Shown in pieces: positions 53,762 to 62,089 of a stretch of DNA of 64,000 bases. Numbering within the stretch: the first letter of the stretch is position 1; each line of letters opens with the position of its first letter. This stretch comes from Kaistella pullorum (GTDB lineage: Bacteria; Bacteroidota; Bacteroidia; Flavobacteriales; Weeksellaceae): positions 366,374-430,373 of the forward strand of contig NZ_JACSPS010000001.1 in the NCBI RefSeq assembly GCF_014837035.1, in the 5' to 3' direction. The position numbers and the translations under genes were made by a program. The notes under the pieces are model-generated. The model was not told where the DNA came from and did not search any database. It saw nothing but the letters and a program-made list of their open reading frames with translations.

Positions 53762-54514
53762 ATGTTAAAAAAACTCTTCAGTGAGATAGGAGCTTACTTT
53801 CTGCTGCTCTCGAAAAGCCTTAAAAGACCGCAAAAAAGTTCGGTTTTCGGCAAGCTTTTCATGCGTGAGATTCATGATTTAGGTGTCAATTCTTTTGGGC
53901 TGGTACTCTTCACCTCCATCTTTGTGGGTGCGGTGGTAGCCATCCAGATGTTCAATAATTTCAGCGCTTCCTCTTTCCCTATTCCAAATGCTTTTATCGG
54001 CTATGCCACGAAAGTGGTTTTGATCCTCGAATTTGCCCCAACCATAATTTCGGTTATTCTAGCAGGTAAGGTGGGTTCATATATTGCTTCCAGTATTGGT
54101 ACGATGCGGGTTACAGAACAGATTGATGCGCTCGATATCATGGGTGTCAATTCTCCAAACTTTCTGATCCTGCCGAAAATCTTGGCAAGTGTAATCTTTA
54201 ATCCCTTGCTTATTGCGATCAGTATCGTATTCGGCATTTGGGGAGGATATTTGGCAGGCCAGGCAACAGGCAGCTGGAGCAAGGCCGATTATATCACCGG
54301 AATACAGATGTATATGCCGCAACATTTCATATGGTATGCCTTCTTTAAGACGGCTATGTTTGCATTTTTGATTGCCACCATTCCGTCGTACTTTGGTTAT
54401 AATGTGAAAGGAGGCTCACTGGAAGTGGGTCGCGCAAGTACACAGGCGGTTGTTTGGACCATTGTTGCGATCATCATCACCAATTTAATATTAACACAAA
54501 TGTTCTTAAGCTAA
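53762..54514 (+). CDS. mlaE: Phospholipid ABC transporter permease MlaE
   Basis: A 250-aa inner-membrane permease of the MlaE family: FVGAVVAIQMFNNFSASSFP, then VLILEFAPTIISVILAGKVG with GSYIASSIGTMRVTEQIDAL, the family signature, and four to five helices. It moves phospholipid with MlaF (next gene) and an MCE protein. Its stop overlaps the mlaF ATG (TAATG). The likely MCE partner gene is on the other strand at 42.7-43.7 kb. Confidence 0.96.
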   Translation: MLKKLFSEIGAYFLLLSKSLKRPQKSSVFGKLFMREIHDLGVNSFGLVLFTSIFVGAVVAIQMFNNFSASSFPIPNAFIGYATKVVLILEFAPTIISVILAGKVGSYIASSIGTMRVTEQIDALDIMGVNSPNFLILPKILASVIFNPLLIAISIVFGIWGGYLAGQATGSWSKADYITGIQMYMPQHFIWYAFFKTAMFAFLIATIPSYFGYNVKGGSLEVGRASTQAVVWTIVAIIITNLILTQMFLS

Positions 54515-55323
54515 TGATAGAAGTAAAAGATTTAAAGAAAAGCTTCGAGAATGTTGAAGTACTCAAAGGTATTACAACCACCTTTGAGACCGGAAAGGTG
54601 AATCTAATCATCGGTCAGAGTGGTTCGGGCAAGACGGTCTTTCTTAAGAGTTTGCTCAATGTTTACCAGCCCACCTCCGGCGGGATTCTGTTCGACGGAC
54701 GTGATATCAATAAAATGTCGCGTGATGAGAAACAGACGCTCCGCTCCGAGATCGGGACGGTTTTCCAGGGCAGCGCACTGTTTGACTCAATGACGGTGGA
54801 AGAAAACATCACTTTTCCGCTCGATATGTTCACCAATCTATCTTACCGTGAGAAAAAAAGACGTGTTTTTGAAGTAATCGGGCGTGTACACCTCGAAAAT
54901 GCAAACCGCAAATTCCCTTCTGAGATCTCCGGTGGAATGCAGAAGCGGGTGGCGATCGCGCGTGCGATCGTAAACAATCCGAAATATTTATTCTGCGATG
55001 AGCCCAATTCAGGTCTCGATCCATACACATCAAACATCATCGATGATTTGCTGCTTGAAATTACCAAAGAGTACAACACTACAACCATCATCAATTCACA
55101 CGACATGAACTCGGTGATGACAATTGGCGAGAAAATTGTATATCTGCGACTTGGAATAAAGGAATGGGAAGGAAACAAAGACATCCTGATCAATGCAGGC
55201 AATAAAAACCTCATCGATTTCGTTTATTCGTCGGAACTTTTCAAGGAACTGCGCGAGTACTTTCTTGAAACGAACAAAACATCCATTGAAAATATTGTAA
55301 ACAATCCTTCGAACAATGAATAA
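54514..55323 (+). CDS. mlaF: Phospholipid ABC transporter ATPase MlaF
   Basis: A 269-aa ABC ATPase starting MIEVKDLKKSFENVEVL. Walker A is GQSGSGKTVFLKSLL near 35, the Q-loop is GTVFQGSALFDSMTV, the signature is SGGMQKRVAIARAIV and Walker B is YLFCDEPNSGLDP. The H-loop follows in INSHDMNS. It powers MlaE. Its start overlaps the mlaE stop by 1 bp, and its 3' end overlaps the outer-membrane gene by 8 bp, so all three are coupled. Confidence 0.97.
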   Translation: MIEVKDLKKSFENVEVLKGITTTFETGKVNLIIGQSGSGKTVFLKSLLNVYQPTSGGILFDGRDINKMSRDEKQTLRSEIGTVFQGSALFDSMTVEENITFPLDMFTNLSYREKKRRVFEVIGRVHLENANRKFPSEISGGMQKRVAIARAIVNNPKYLFCDEPNSGLDPYTSNIIDDLLLEITKEYNTTTIINSHDMNSVMTIGEKIVYLRLGIKEWEGNKDILINAGNKNLIDFVYSSELFKELREYFLETNKTSIENIVNNPSNNE

Positions 55324-55954
55324 ATTATTTAGTATCGCTCTTTTAGGAGCCAGTATTTTTGCATCAGCGCAGGTTTCTGTTGCTGGTAAAGCCAATGTGC
55401 TGATCCCTACAAGCTCAGCAACGTGGCAAAACTTCAAAGACGCTGCCGGCACAGCGGTGAGCGAAAAGGGAAAAAACATCACAGGATTTAATGCGGGTCT
55501 GTCATTAAAAGTTGATTTACCAACCGCACTTTATGTAATGCCGGAAATCTATTATACCAACTTTAAGAATGAAGTTACCGTAGCCGGTGACACCAATAAT
55601 CAGCAAACGACGCTAGAGGCAAAAAACAGCCGTATAGATGTTCCTGTTTTGCTGGGTTACAATTTATTAGGTGATATGCTTAGCGCGTATGTTGGGCCTG
55701 TTGCAAGTTTTAATTTGGCCAAAGGAGATGATTTCGGAACCTTTGTGCAACAGGTGAAAGCTAAAGATTTCACGATCGGGTATCAGCTCGGTGTGCAGAG
55801 TGAAATAAAAAAACTTATTCTTTCTGCGCGTTATGAAGGCGCATTCTCCAGCGACCAACGTAAGTTTGTAAATACCGTGGCCGGTTCAGACCAGGAAATA
55901 GAGTATGATAACAGACCGAGTTTCTTTATGGTCGGTTTAGGTTATAAGTTCTAA
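55316..55954 (+). CDS. Outer-membrane beta-barrel protein
   Basis: A 212-aa protein with signal peptide (NKLFSIALLGASIFASAQ) and alternating strand patterns ending in PSFFMVGLGYKF with a terminal Phe. It matches the small OMP_b-brl (PorT-like) class. The 8-bp overlap with mlaF suggests a link to envelope lipid transport, but no function is proved. It ends before a strong terminator. Confidence 0.85.
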   Translation: MNKLFSIALLGASIFASAQVSVAGKANVLIPTSSATWQNFKDAAGTAVSEKGKNITGFNAGLSLKVDLPTALYVMPEIYYTNFKNEVTVAGDTNNQQTTLEAKNSRIDVPVLLGYNLLGDMLSAYVGPVASFNLAKGDDFGTFVQQVKAKDFTIGYQLGVQSEIKKLILSARYEGAFSSDQRKFVNTVAGSDQEIEYDNRPSFFMVGLGYKF

Positions 55955-55975
55955 TAAATTTAAAGACTAAAATAA

Positions 55976-56010
55976 AATCCTCAGAATCAATAGTTCTGAG
56001 GATTATTTTT
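55976..56010. terminator. Bidirectional terminator
   Basis: AATCCTCAGAA (55976-55986) pairs with its complement (55994-56004) around a 7-nt loop, with T-rich flanks. It overlaps the last codons of the minus-strand gene at 55987 and ends the mlaEF operon. Confidence 0.92.
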
Positions 56011-56304
56011 TGGTAGCTCATCGATGGTTTGTTCCCGCGCAAGCTCAGCAATCTGTCGGTCAAGCTCCTCTTTTTCCTTGCGGAGTTTTTTCAGTTCCTG
56101 ACGTTTCTGCTCTTCGCGCAATGCGGTTCCTTTGCTTACGTAACCTACGATCCCGCCGATTATTAAACCAATACCGATTCCGGCAAGGATACCCATAAGG
56201 CTGATAGGTTCAAACAATTTTACAAATGAAAACTCAGGCAACAGATAATAAAGCAGAAAAGCCAGTGCCAGCAGCAAAAAGCCTATAAAATGTAAATTTT
56301 TCAT
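55987..56304 (-). CDS. Membrane protein with C-terminal coiled coil
   Basis: A 105-aa protein starting MKNLHFIGFLLLALAFLLYY with a second helix (LMGILAGIGIGLIIGGIVGY). A charged coiled coil follows (EEQKRQELKKLRKEKEELDR), rich in Glu and Lys. A two-helix hairpin with a cytoplasmic coil is likely. No family is recognised. The ATG at 56304 is used; a TTG 6 bp upstream is in frame. Its stop lies inside the terminator stem shared with the convergent operon. Confidence 0.7.
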   Translation of the reverse strand: MKNLHFIGFLLLALAFLLYYLLPEFSFVKLFEPISLMGILAGIGIGLIIGGIVGYVSKGTALREEQKRQELKKLRKEKEELDRQIAELAREQTIDELPKNNPQNY

Positions 56305-56373
56305 TTTCAAATATTAAAAACCTTCCCAAATTTAATAATTATTCAGGAAGGTTCGTTGTTTAATGCGTAATAT

Positions 56374-57177
56374 TTAAAGTTTTCCGCCAGCAGCTTTGTA
56401 ATACTCAAGTGCTTTAGGCAAACGTCTCTCGATATCTGCCCGTCGGTTTTCAGGACTCGGGTGAGTGGAGAGGAATTCCGGTGGTCTGTTACCTGAAGAT
56501 GATGCTTCCATACGCTCCCAGAAAGGCTGTGCCTGACGTGGATCATAACCGGCCATCGCCATTAGGTAAAGTCCCATCTCATCAGCTTCCAGTTCCTGGC
56601 TGCGGCCATATTTCAGCAGCGCCACTTGTGCACCGATAGGATAAACCTGCTGGAAAATGCTGGCCATCTGTCCGCTCGTTGCGCTACCAAGCACCGCACC
56701 TCCATATTGGGCAACCATCGCCTGCGAAATTCTTTCATTTCCATGACCAGCGAGGGCGTGCGAAATTTCGTGTCCCAAAACGACTGCAAGACCTGTATCA
56801 TTTTTGGTTATCGGTAGAATTCCTGTATAAACAGCCACTTTTCCCCCCGGCATACACCATGCGTTGACCTGTTTATCATCGATGAGATTAAATTCCCATT
56901 GGTAATTTGTCAGGTCACCTTCGCGCCCAATGCTTTTATAATAGTTGTTGGCAGCATTCTTTATACGTGCGCCTACATTTTTCACGCTGTTTGCAGCTGT
57001 AGTACCGCTTATCACCTTTGAAGTGGATAATGTTTGGCGATATTGCTGAAGAGCCATCGCTGAAATCTCCTGATCGTTCGCCAAATGGAGCGATTTTCGG
57101 CCTGTAATAGGGTTTGTCGTACAGGAAAGGATCACCGCCAGGGCCCCTACGCCCATTATTTTGTTCAAATTTTTCAT
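56374..57177 (-). CDS. M48-family zinc metallopeptidase (lipoprotein)
   Basis: A 267-aa protein with lipobox AVILSC (Cys 19) and an M48 peptidase domain: HEISHALAGH carries the HExxH zinc site, and ELEADEMGLYLMAMAGYDP supplies the third ligand Glu. The block LPITKNDTGLAVVLGHE precedes it. It resembles YcaL/LoiP/BepA-type periplasmic proteases that act in outer-membrane quality control. The ATG at 57177 gives a compact lipoprotein signal; in-frame ATGs farther upstream (57201) would duplicate an MKNL-like start and are less likely. Confidence 0.93.
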   Translation of the reverse strand: MKNLNKIMGVGALAVILSCTTNPITGRKSLHLANDQEISAMALQQYRQTLSTSKVISGTTAANSVKNVGARIKNAANNYYKSIGREGDLTNYQWEFNLIDDKQVNAWCMPGGKVAVYTGILPITKNDTGLAVVLGHEISHALAGHGNERISQAMVAQYGGAVLGSATSGQMASIFQQVYPIGAQVALLKYGRSQELEADEMGLYLMAMAGYDPRQAQPFWERMEASSSGNRPPEFLSTHPSPENRRADIERRLPKALEYYKAAGGKL

Positions 57178-57282
57178 TGCTGTAAATTTCAGATTTTTCA
57201 TTGCTAAACAATTTTTATTCCAAATAAATTTTTGCTCCTTAACATTTCGCACCATATTTGTATCAAATACAAAAAATCGGAT

Positions 57283-57810
57283 ATGAAAAACTTAATAAAA
57301 TATTGTGCTGCAACACTGTTACTCATTCTGTCAAGTTGCGGAACCAGTAACACAATGCCCAAAGCTGACGTTTCTTCGCTTCTTCAGCAGGGTGAATTCA
57401 CATTTATGGCTGAAAAGGCGCACCCAACAAATGCGGATGTGATCAATGTCCTTAATTCTTTGCCAAACTCCAGTTCTGCACGTGTACTGGATCTAGATTA
57501 CGGTTACAGCCTAAGGATTGAAAAATCTGAAATCACTGCGGAGCTGCCCTATTTCGGTAGGTCTTATACGCCAAGTTACGACACTTCTAAAAGTGCCTAT
57601 AGATTTAAAACTAAAGAATTCGGTATTACCCAGAAAGAAGGCAAGAAAGGAAGTACCGTCTATACCATTATTCCACAAGACCGCTCTGGGGTGCAACGTC
57701 TGATACTCGAGGTCTTCCCACAAGGCAGAGCCTATCTTTCGATTGATTCGAACGACCGCCAGCCTATTTCATACAGCGGATACATCTCCAAAAACCTGGA
57801 AAAGAAATAA
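57283..57810 (+). CDS. DUF4251-family lipoprotein
   Basis: A 175-aa predicted lipoprotein (YCAATLLLILSSC lipobox, Cys 19) with the DUF4251 pattern: GEFTFMAEKAHPTNADVINV near 33, then a central VLDLDYGYSLRIEKSEITAE and LPYFGRSYT, and a C-terminal FPQGRAYLSIDSNDRQPISY. The family is confined mostly to Bacteroidota and has no known function. The ATG at 57283 is chosen; the 51-bp in-frame extension encodes no signal. It is divergent from the M48 gene and converges on meaB, with 1 bp between stops. Confidence 0.88.
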   Translation: MKNLIKYCAATLLLILSSCGTSNTMPKADVSSLLQQGEFTFMAEKAHPTNADVINVLNSLPNSSSARVLDLDYGYSLRIEKSEITAELPYFGRSYTPSYDTSKSAYRFKTKEFGITQKEGKKGSTVYTIIPQDRSGVQRLILEVFPQGRAYLSIDSNDRQPISYSGYISKNLEKK

Positions 57811-57811
57811 T

Positions 57812-58792
57812 TTATTTTTTAAACAACTTCGAGACGAAGAGTTGTGCTTCTGTACTGGGATTTGATGTCAGTTCAGAAGCATTTTTTTTGTGCAAGTTGT
57901 AAAGTGCTTCTGCCTGATTATTTTCGGAAATTTGCTGCAGGATAAATGCATGAACCCAATATTCAAACCGTTTCTGCGCCTGCTCTTTGCGTACGGAGTC
58001 AAACCGTCCCGAAGATTTTTTAAGTTCCATAAATTCGCTTAACTTTTCATACACTTCCACAAGACCTTCGTTTTGTAGAGCGCTTCCAAGTAGTACCGGA
58101 ACCTTCCAACCGGCTTCCTTAGGGGAGAGGAAATGTAGTGCGCGTATCAGCTCAATCTTGGTATTTTTAGCAAGCGTACGGTTCTGCTCATCTACTTTGT
58201 TGATGAAAATAAGATCGACCATTTCCATTATTCCCCTTTTTATGCCCTGAAGTTCATCGCCGCCGCCTGTAATTTTCAGGAAAACAAAAGCATCGGTGAT
58301 ATCAGCAACCAAAACCTCACTTTGTCCCACGCCTACCGTTTCAATCAAGATATAATCGTAACCCGCAGCTTCGCAAATGAGCATGGTTTCGAAAGTGGCA
58401 TTGGCCACACCTCCCAGAAATCCGGATGTCGGTGAAGGTCTGATAAAAACCTTATCCATTTTGGCGAGTTCTTCCATGCGGGTCTTATCTCCTAAAATGG
58501 ATCCTTTGTTCAGTGATGAACTCGGATCTATGGCCAAAACTGCGACGCGATGTCCTTTTTGCACCAAAATTTTGCCGTAGCTTTCCATAAATGTAGATTT
58601 CCCCGCGCCCGGAATTCCTGTGATACCGATACGTACAGATTTGCCGGTGCGTGGCATGATGTTCCGGAGCAGCTCATCAGCAAGCTCACGGTGCGCAGGT
58701 TTTTTACTTTCTACAAGCGTGATTGCTTTGCCGATCATTCTTTTATCGCCCCTGTATATACCATCCAGGTATTGCTCTAGTTTAAATTCCAT
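57812..58792 (-). CDS. meaB: Methylmalonyl-CoA mutase-associated GTPase MeaB
   Basis: A 326-aa G3E-type GTPase that guards and loads B12 enzymes such as methylmalonyl-CoA mutase. Walker A is GIPGAGKSTF near 61. Other blocks are AVLAIDPSSSLNKGSILGDK with TRMEEL, FIRPSPTSGFLGGVA, ETVGVGQSEV and the guanine-specificity FINKVDEQN. The mutase genes are not in the window. The gene is alone on the minus strand. Confidence 0.96.
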   Translation of the reverse strand: MEFKLEQYLDGIYRGDKRMIGKAITLVESKKPAHRELADELLRNIMPRTGKSVRIGITGIPGAGKSTFMESYGKILVQKGHRVAVLAIDPSSSLNKGSILGDKTRMEELAKMDKVFIRPSPTSGFLGGVANATFETMLICEAAGYDYILIETVGVGQSEVLVADITDAFVFLKITGGGDELQGIKRGIMEMVDLIFINKVDEQNRTLAKNTKIELIRALHFLSPKEAGWKVPVLLGSALQNEGLVEVYEKLSEFMELKKSSGRFDSVRKEQAQKRFEYWVHAFILQQISENNQAEALYNLHKKNASELTSNPSTEAQLFVSKLFKK

Positions 58793-58840
58793 AATTAGAA
58801 ATTCGGATATTCAGTTCGCAACCCTAGTTTTTTAGATCTT

Positions 58841-58953
58841 AAAGTTCCACATTCAAAACCCGGAAAAAAGGATTTTCGCGTTGGAAGTTGCTTCCGAAAC
58901 ATTTTTTTGAAAGGTTCATTTAAAATACATCTCGCGTTGGCAGAAAAGTTCCA
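58841..58953. repeat. Two short direct repeats in the meaB/cytochrome gap
   Basis: AAAGTTCCA occurs at 58841-58849 and 58945-58953, and TCGCGTTGG at 58876-58884 and 58932-58940. The order is A-B-B-A within 113 bp of the 228-bp divergent intergenic region. They could be regulator sites, but nine-base repeats can arise by chance. Confidence 0.3.
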
Positions 58954-58993
58954 ATAATAAAGGGATGTCCGAACAAATGTAAGAGAAATTTGT

Positions 58994-59001
58994 TATTTTT
59001 G
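58994..59001 (+). promoter_or_regulatory. -7 promoter box of the cytochrome c gene
   Basis: TATTTTTG matches the consensus and lies 19 nt before the ATG at 59021. No convincing -33 TTG is visible. Confidence 0.5.
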
Positions 59002-59020
59002 AATCTAAACTATAGCATTA

Positions 59021-59347
59021 ATGACTTCAAAACAGCAAGCGACATCACGTAAAATCGACGGAAAAAAGTATTCCTTAGCCTTATTTGCAGCCTCCATGGT
59101 TTTAATGACAGCATGTACACCGAAAACCGCGGTGGCCGAAGGATCAAAAACCATTAGCGCCGAGCATTTGGCTGCCGGAAAAACCATTTTTGAAAACTCG
59201 TGCGCGCGCTGTCATGCATTACCGGATCCTACTGCGCACTCAGCACAGGATTGGGTAGGCATTATGAACTGGATGGCACCAAAAGCAAAACTGACTGAAG
59301 AGCAGCACAGTCTGGTGTATGATTATGTAGTTTCTGTGAAAAAGTAA
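59021..59347 (+). CDS. Small cytochrome c-type lipoprotein
   Basis: A 108-aa protein with a signal/lipobox (SLALFAASMVLMTAC, Cys near 32) and one CXXCH in IFENSCARCHALPDPTAH. A Met in NWMAPKAKLTEEQ is a candidate sixth haem ligand. This fits a periplasmic or membrane-tethered monohaem cytochrome c. Its partner is unknown, and the cbb3 oxidase encoded in the window is one possible electron acceptor. It ends 1 bp before csaA. Confidence 0.88.
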   Translation: MTSKQQATSRKIDGKKYSLALFAASMVLMTACTPKTAVAEGSKTISAEHLAAGKTIFENSCARCHALPDPTAHSAQDWVGIMNWMAPKAKLTEEQHSLVYDYVVSVKK

Positions 59348-59348
59348 C

Positions 59349-59693
59349 ATGGACCGTAAACCCGAAATTTCGTGGGAAGATTTTGAAAAACTCGACATCA
59401 GAACGGGCACGATTATTTCTGCTAAGGACTTTGTGAAAGCACGAAAACCCGCCTATCAACTTGAAATTGATTTTGGTTTACTTGGAATTCTAAAATCTTC
59501 GGCGCAATTAACGGCGCTGTATAAAGCCGACGACCTGACCGGCAAACAGATAATTGCGGTCGTGAATTTTCCTAAAAAGCAAATAGCGGACTTTATGAGC
59601 GAGTGCCTGGTTTTAGGAATATATGGCGAGAATAATGATGTAACTTTGTTGACACCGCTTTCGAATGTAAACAACGGTCTGAAGGTTGGGTAA
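59349..59693 (+). CDS. csaA: CsaA-type tRNA-binding domain protein
   Basis: A 114-aa protein consisting of one OB-fold tRNA-binding domain: FEKLDIRTGTIISAKDFVKA, KPAYQLEIDFG, and IIAVVNFPKKQIADFMSECL. This is the CsaA layout, related to the C-terminal domains of methionyl-tRNA and phenylalanyl-tRNA synthetases. Studied CsaA proteins have chaperone-like activity in export. It follows the cytochrome gene with almost no gap, which probably reflects shared transcription only. Confidence 0.92.
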   Translation: MDRKPEISWEDFEKLDIRTGTIISAKDFVKARKPAYQLEIDFGLLGILKSSAQLTALYKADDLTGKQIIAVVNFPKKQIADFMSECLVLGIYGENNDVTLLTPLSNVNNGLKVG

Positions 59694-59719
59694 GAATTAA
59701 GTATTTAAATAAAAGCATT

Positions 59720-60415
59720 GTGATTCAGCATGTTCCATTAGAAAAAGTAATGTTTCTCGACATCGAAACGGTGCCGCAGCATGGAAATTGGGACGATATG
59801 GATGAATCGGGCAAATATCTTTGGGACAAAAAAACCAAACCGCAGCGTAAAGACGATCACACTGCGGAAGCTTTCTATGCAGAGCGTGGCGGTATAATGG
59901 CAGAATTTGGCAAGATCATCTGCATTTCTGTTGGGATGCTGGACAAGAGTGATAAGTTGCTGATCCGAAGTTTCTACGGAGATGATGAGAAAACGATGCT
60001 TGAGGATTTTGGTAGAATTTTTAACAAACCAAGGCTGCGCGATGTTATCCTATGCGCGCACAACGGAAAGGAATTCGATTTTCCGTGGATTGCAAGACGC
60101 TTCCTTATCAACGGCCTTCAACCGCCAATGCCATTTCAGATGTTTGGCAAAAAGCCCTGGGAGATTCCGCATCTCGATACGATGGAACTTTGGAAATTCG
60201 GAGATTATAAATCTTACATTTCGCTTGAACTTTTAGCGCACGTCTTCGGCATCCCTACGCCGAAGGACGATATAGACGGTTCCATGGTCGCATCTATATA
60301 CCACACAGAAAAAGACTTATTTAGAATAGTTCAATATTGTGAAAAAGATGTGCTAACTTTGGCAAACATTTTCCGCCGCATGAGACAGGAAGATTTACTT
60401 GAGAAACTGGACTAA
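59720..60415 (+). CDS. DnaQ-like 3'-5' exonuclease
   Basis: A 231-aa protein of the DnaQ/RNase H-like exonuclease fold related to the PolB proofreading domain. The exo I motif is MFLDIETVP (Asp and Glu), the exo II region is ILCAHNGKEFDFPWIARRF, and exo III is RIVQYCEKDVLTLANIF with the final Asp. It would remove nucleotides from DNA or RNA 3' ends. The start is a GTG at 59720; starting at the ATG of MFLDIETVP would leave no residues before the first strand. Substrate is unknown. Confidence 0.88.
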   Translation: MIQHVPLEKVMFLDIETVPQHGNWDDMDESGKYLWDKKTKPQRKDDHTAEAFYAERGGIMAEFGKIICISVGMLDKSDKLLIRSFYGDDEKTMLEDFGRIFNKPRLRDVILCAHNGKEFDFPWIARRFLINGLQPPMPFQMFGKKPWEIPHLDTMELWKFGDYKSYISLELLAHVFGIPTPKDDIDGSMVASIYHTEKDLFRIVQYCEKDVLTLANIFRRMRQEDLLEKLD

Positions 60416-60442
60416 AACCGCGGCGGCCAGAGAGCCAACGAC

Positions 60443-60769
60443 ATGAATTATACAGACGACCAGATCGCCGAAATCGGCGAAAATATTATCAAAAACTTAA
60501 AAACCGTTTACGATCCCGAGATTCCGGTAGATATCTATGAACTCGGCCTCATTTACGATGTACAGATTTCCGAAATCGGTGAGGTGAAAGTGATCATGAC
60601 GCTTACAACGCCAAACTGTCCCGTGGCAGAAAGCCTTCCGGCGGAGGTGCGTGAAAAAGTTTCCGAAATTGAAGGCGTGAAGGAAGTTGATTTGGAACTT
60701 ACCTTCGAACCAGCCTGGAATAAGGACATGATGAGCGAGGAAGCCCGTTTTGAACTTGGAATGTTTTAA
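60443..60769 (+). CDS. SufT/PaaD-type Fe-S assembly factor (MIP18 domain)
   Basis: A 108-aa protein of the DUF59/MIP18 family: NLKTVYDPEIPVDIYELGLI, then VKVIMTLTTPNCPVAESLP with the reactive Cys, and a C-terminal acidic end (VDLELTFEPAWNKDMMSEEA). Relatives help mature Fe-S proteins, often within suf operons as SufT. No sufBCD genes are adjacent. The gene follows the exonuclease gene on the same strand. Confidence 0.9.
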   Translation: MNYTDDQIAEIGENIIKNLKTVYDPEIPVDIYELGLIYDVQISEIGEVKVIMTLTTPNCPVAESLPAEVREKVSEIEGVKEVDLELTFEPAWNKDMMSEEARFELGMF

Positions 60770-60779
60770 GAATTTAAAA

Positions 60780-61412
60780 ATGAAAAATCCGGTTTCAAAA
60801 GCGGTTTATTTATTCGTATTATTTGCGTCCACATTTATATTTGCGCAGCAAAACGAGGAATTCCGCAGTACCAAACGGTTTTTCGATTATCAGCGGGACA
60901 TGCTCGCGAAAGAGTTTCAAAAACACCTCAACGCAGAAAAAAATCCTTTTCAGCAGGCACTTGCTAAGAAAGACTATGCGGATTTTATGGTTAAGCTAGA
61001 CAGCATCCAGAACAACGCATTTATCAACACCCTTATCAAAGTAAAAAACCGCGAAGATCTCGACGCGTATACGACACTGCCGGAAGTGCAACTTAAAAAT
61101 CCGCCACGTGAAACGCTTACCGAACAGGCGCAGTATCCGGGTGGTTTTGAAAAACTACGCACGCAGGTCGCTGACCTTTTTTACCAGGAATCTGTGCATG
61201 CCGACGAAAAACACATCCGCGCTGAGGTACTGTTCATGGTAGAACGCGATGGCACCATCAGCAATGTACATGCAGAAGGGCACAACTTCACCTTCAACCG
61301 TCAGGCTGAAATTGCACTCTATCTTCTTCCTGAGAAATTTTCTCCGGCAAAATCGAACGGAAATGCAGTTCGTTACCGATTCCGCCTGCCGCTCGCACTG
61401 ACTTTCGACTAA
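60780..61412 (+). CDS. Secreted protein with TonB C-terminal-like domain
   Basis: A 210-aa protein with a signal peptide (YLFVLFASTFIFAQQ) and a charged helical middle (FDYQRDMLAKEFQKHLNAEK). A C-terminal domain of TonB type starts at about 118 (YPGGFEKLRTQV), continues FMVERDGTISNVHAEGH and ends LYLLPEKFSPAKSNGNAVRY. Typical TonB has an N-terminal inner-membrane anchor. Here the signal looks cleavable, so it may not work as an energy transducer. The ATG at 60780 is preferred to the in-frame one at 60750, which overlaps the previous gene. Confidence 0.78.
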   Translation: MKNPVSKAVYLFVLFASTFIFAQQNEEFRSTKRFFDYQRDMLAKEFQKHLNAEKNPFQQALAKKDYADFMVKLDSIQNNAFINTLIKVKNREDLDAYTTLPEVQLKNPPRETLTEQAQYPGGFEKLRTQVADLFYQESVHADEKHIRAEVLFMVERDGTISNVHAEGHNFTFNRQAEIALYLLPEKFSPAKSNGNAVRYRFRLPLALTFD

Positions 61413-61462
61413 AATATTTTCTGCGGTCTTTCGGAAAATAATTTTATCTTTCAAAAAAAATT

Positions 61463-62017
61463 ATGAAGAAAATTTTATTCGCGGTCGCGGTATTCACGGC
61501 AGTATTCACCGTACAAGCTCAGGAAGCTGTGGCAGAGACTCCGAAACAGAATGATATCCTCATCAGCCCTATTGAACTTATTGCCATTCCGCTGCTCAAC
61601 TTTTCATACGAAAGGTTGCTGAACGAGAATTCCGGAGTCGGAATCAACGGTATGTTCTATTTCGGTAATAATGATGATGATGATGAGTACGGCATGACGC
61701 AAATTTCCCCTTACTACCGGATGTACTTCGGCCGGAAATATGCTTCCGGGTTTTTTGTGGAAGGTTTTATTCCGATAACCACAACGAAGGATACATACTA
61801 TGAAACGTACACTGGGCCCGGATATTTCAACCAGGAATCACGCGTGGAGAGCAACACGACCGTTGGTGTCGGAATCGGATTTGGCGGAAAGTGGATTGCC
61901 CGGAATAATGTGGTTTTCGAAGCCAGTACAGGTATCGCGAGAAGATTTGGTATGCCGGAGCGTTATAATTCTGCAATTACAGGCAAGGGAATGCTCGGCA
62001 TCGGTTATCGTTTCTGA
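61463..62017 (+). CDS. Outer-membrane protein (DUF3575-like barrel)
   Basis: A 184-aa protein with signal peptide (KKILFAVAVFTAVFTVQAQ) and a small beta-barrel pattern: PIELIAIPLLNFSYERLLNE, YYRMYFGRKYASGFFVEGFI, and a C-terminus GKGMLGIGYRF with terminal Phe. It resembles DUF3575-type proteins of Bacteroidota. No ligand is known. It is followed by a palindromic, T-tailed hairpin. Confidence 0.8.
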   Translation: MKKILFAVAVFTAVFTVQAQEAVAETPKQNDILISPIELIAIPLLNFSYERLLNENSGVGINGMFYFGNNDDDDEYGMTQISPYYRMYFGRKYASGFFVEGFIPITTTKDTYYETYTGPGYFNQESRVESNTTVGVGIGFGGKWIARNNVVFEASTGIARRFGMPERYNSAITGKGMLGIGYRF

Positions 62018-62035
62018 TTATTAGTGATATTTTTA

Positions 62036-62070
62036 AGAGCTTTTGTCATTAATGACGGAAGCTTTTTAAT
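62036..62070 (+). terminator. Probable terminator after the outer-membrane gene
   Basis: A palindrome centred on GTCATTAATGAC (62045-62056) extends outward with AGC/GCT pairs and ends in a T-rich run. The middle is AT-rich with G-U pairs, so strength is uncertain. Confidence 0.6.
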
Positions 62071-62089
62071 TTAAAAATTAAATAATACA

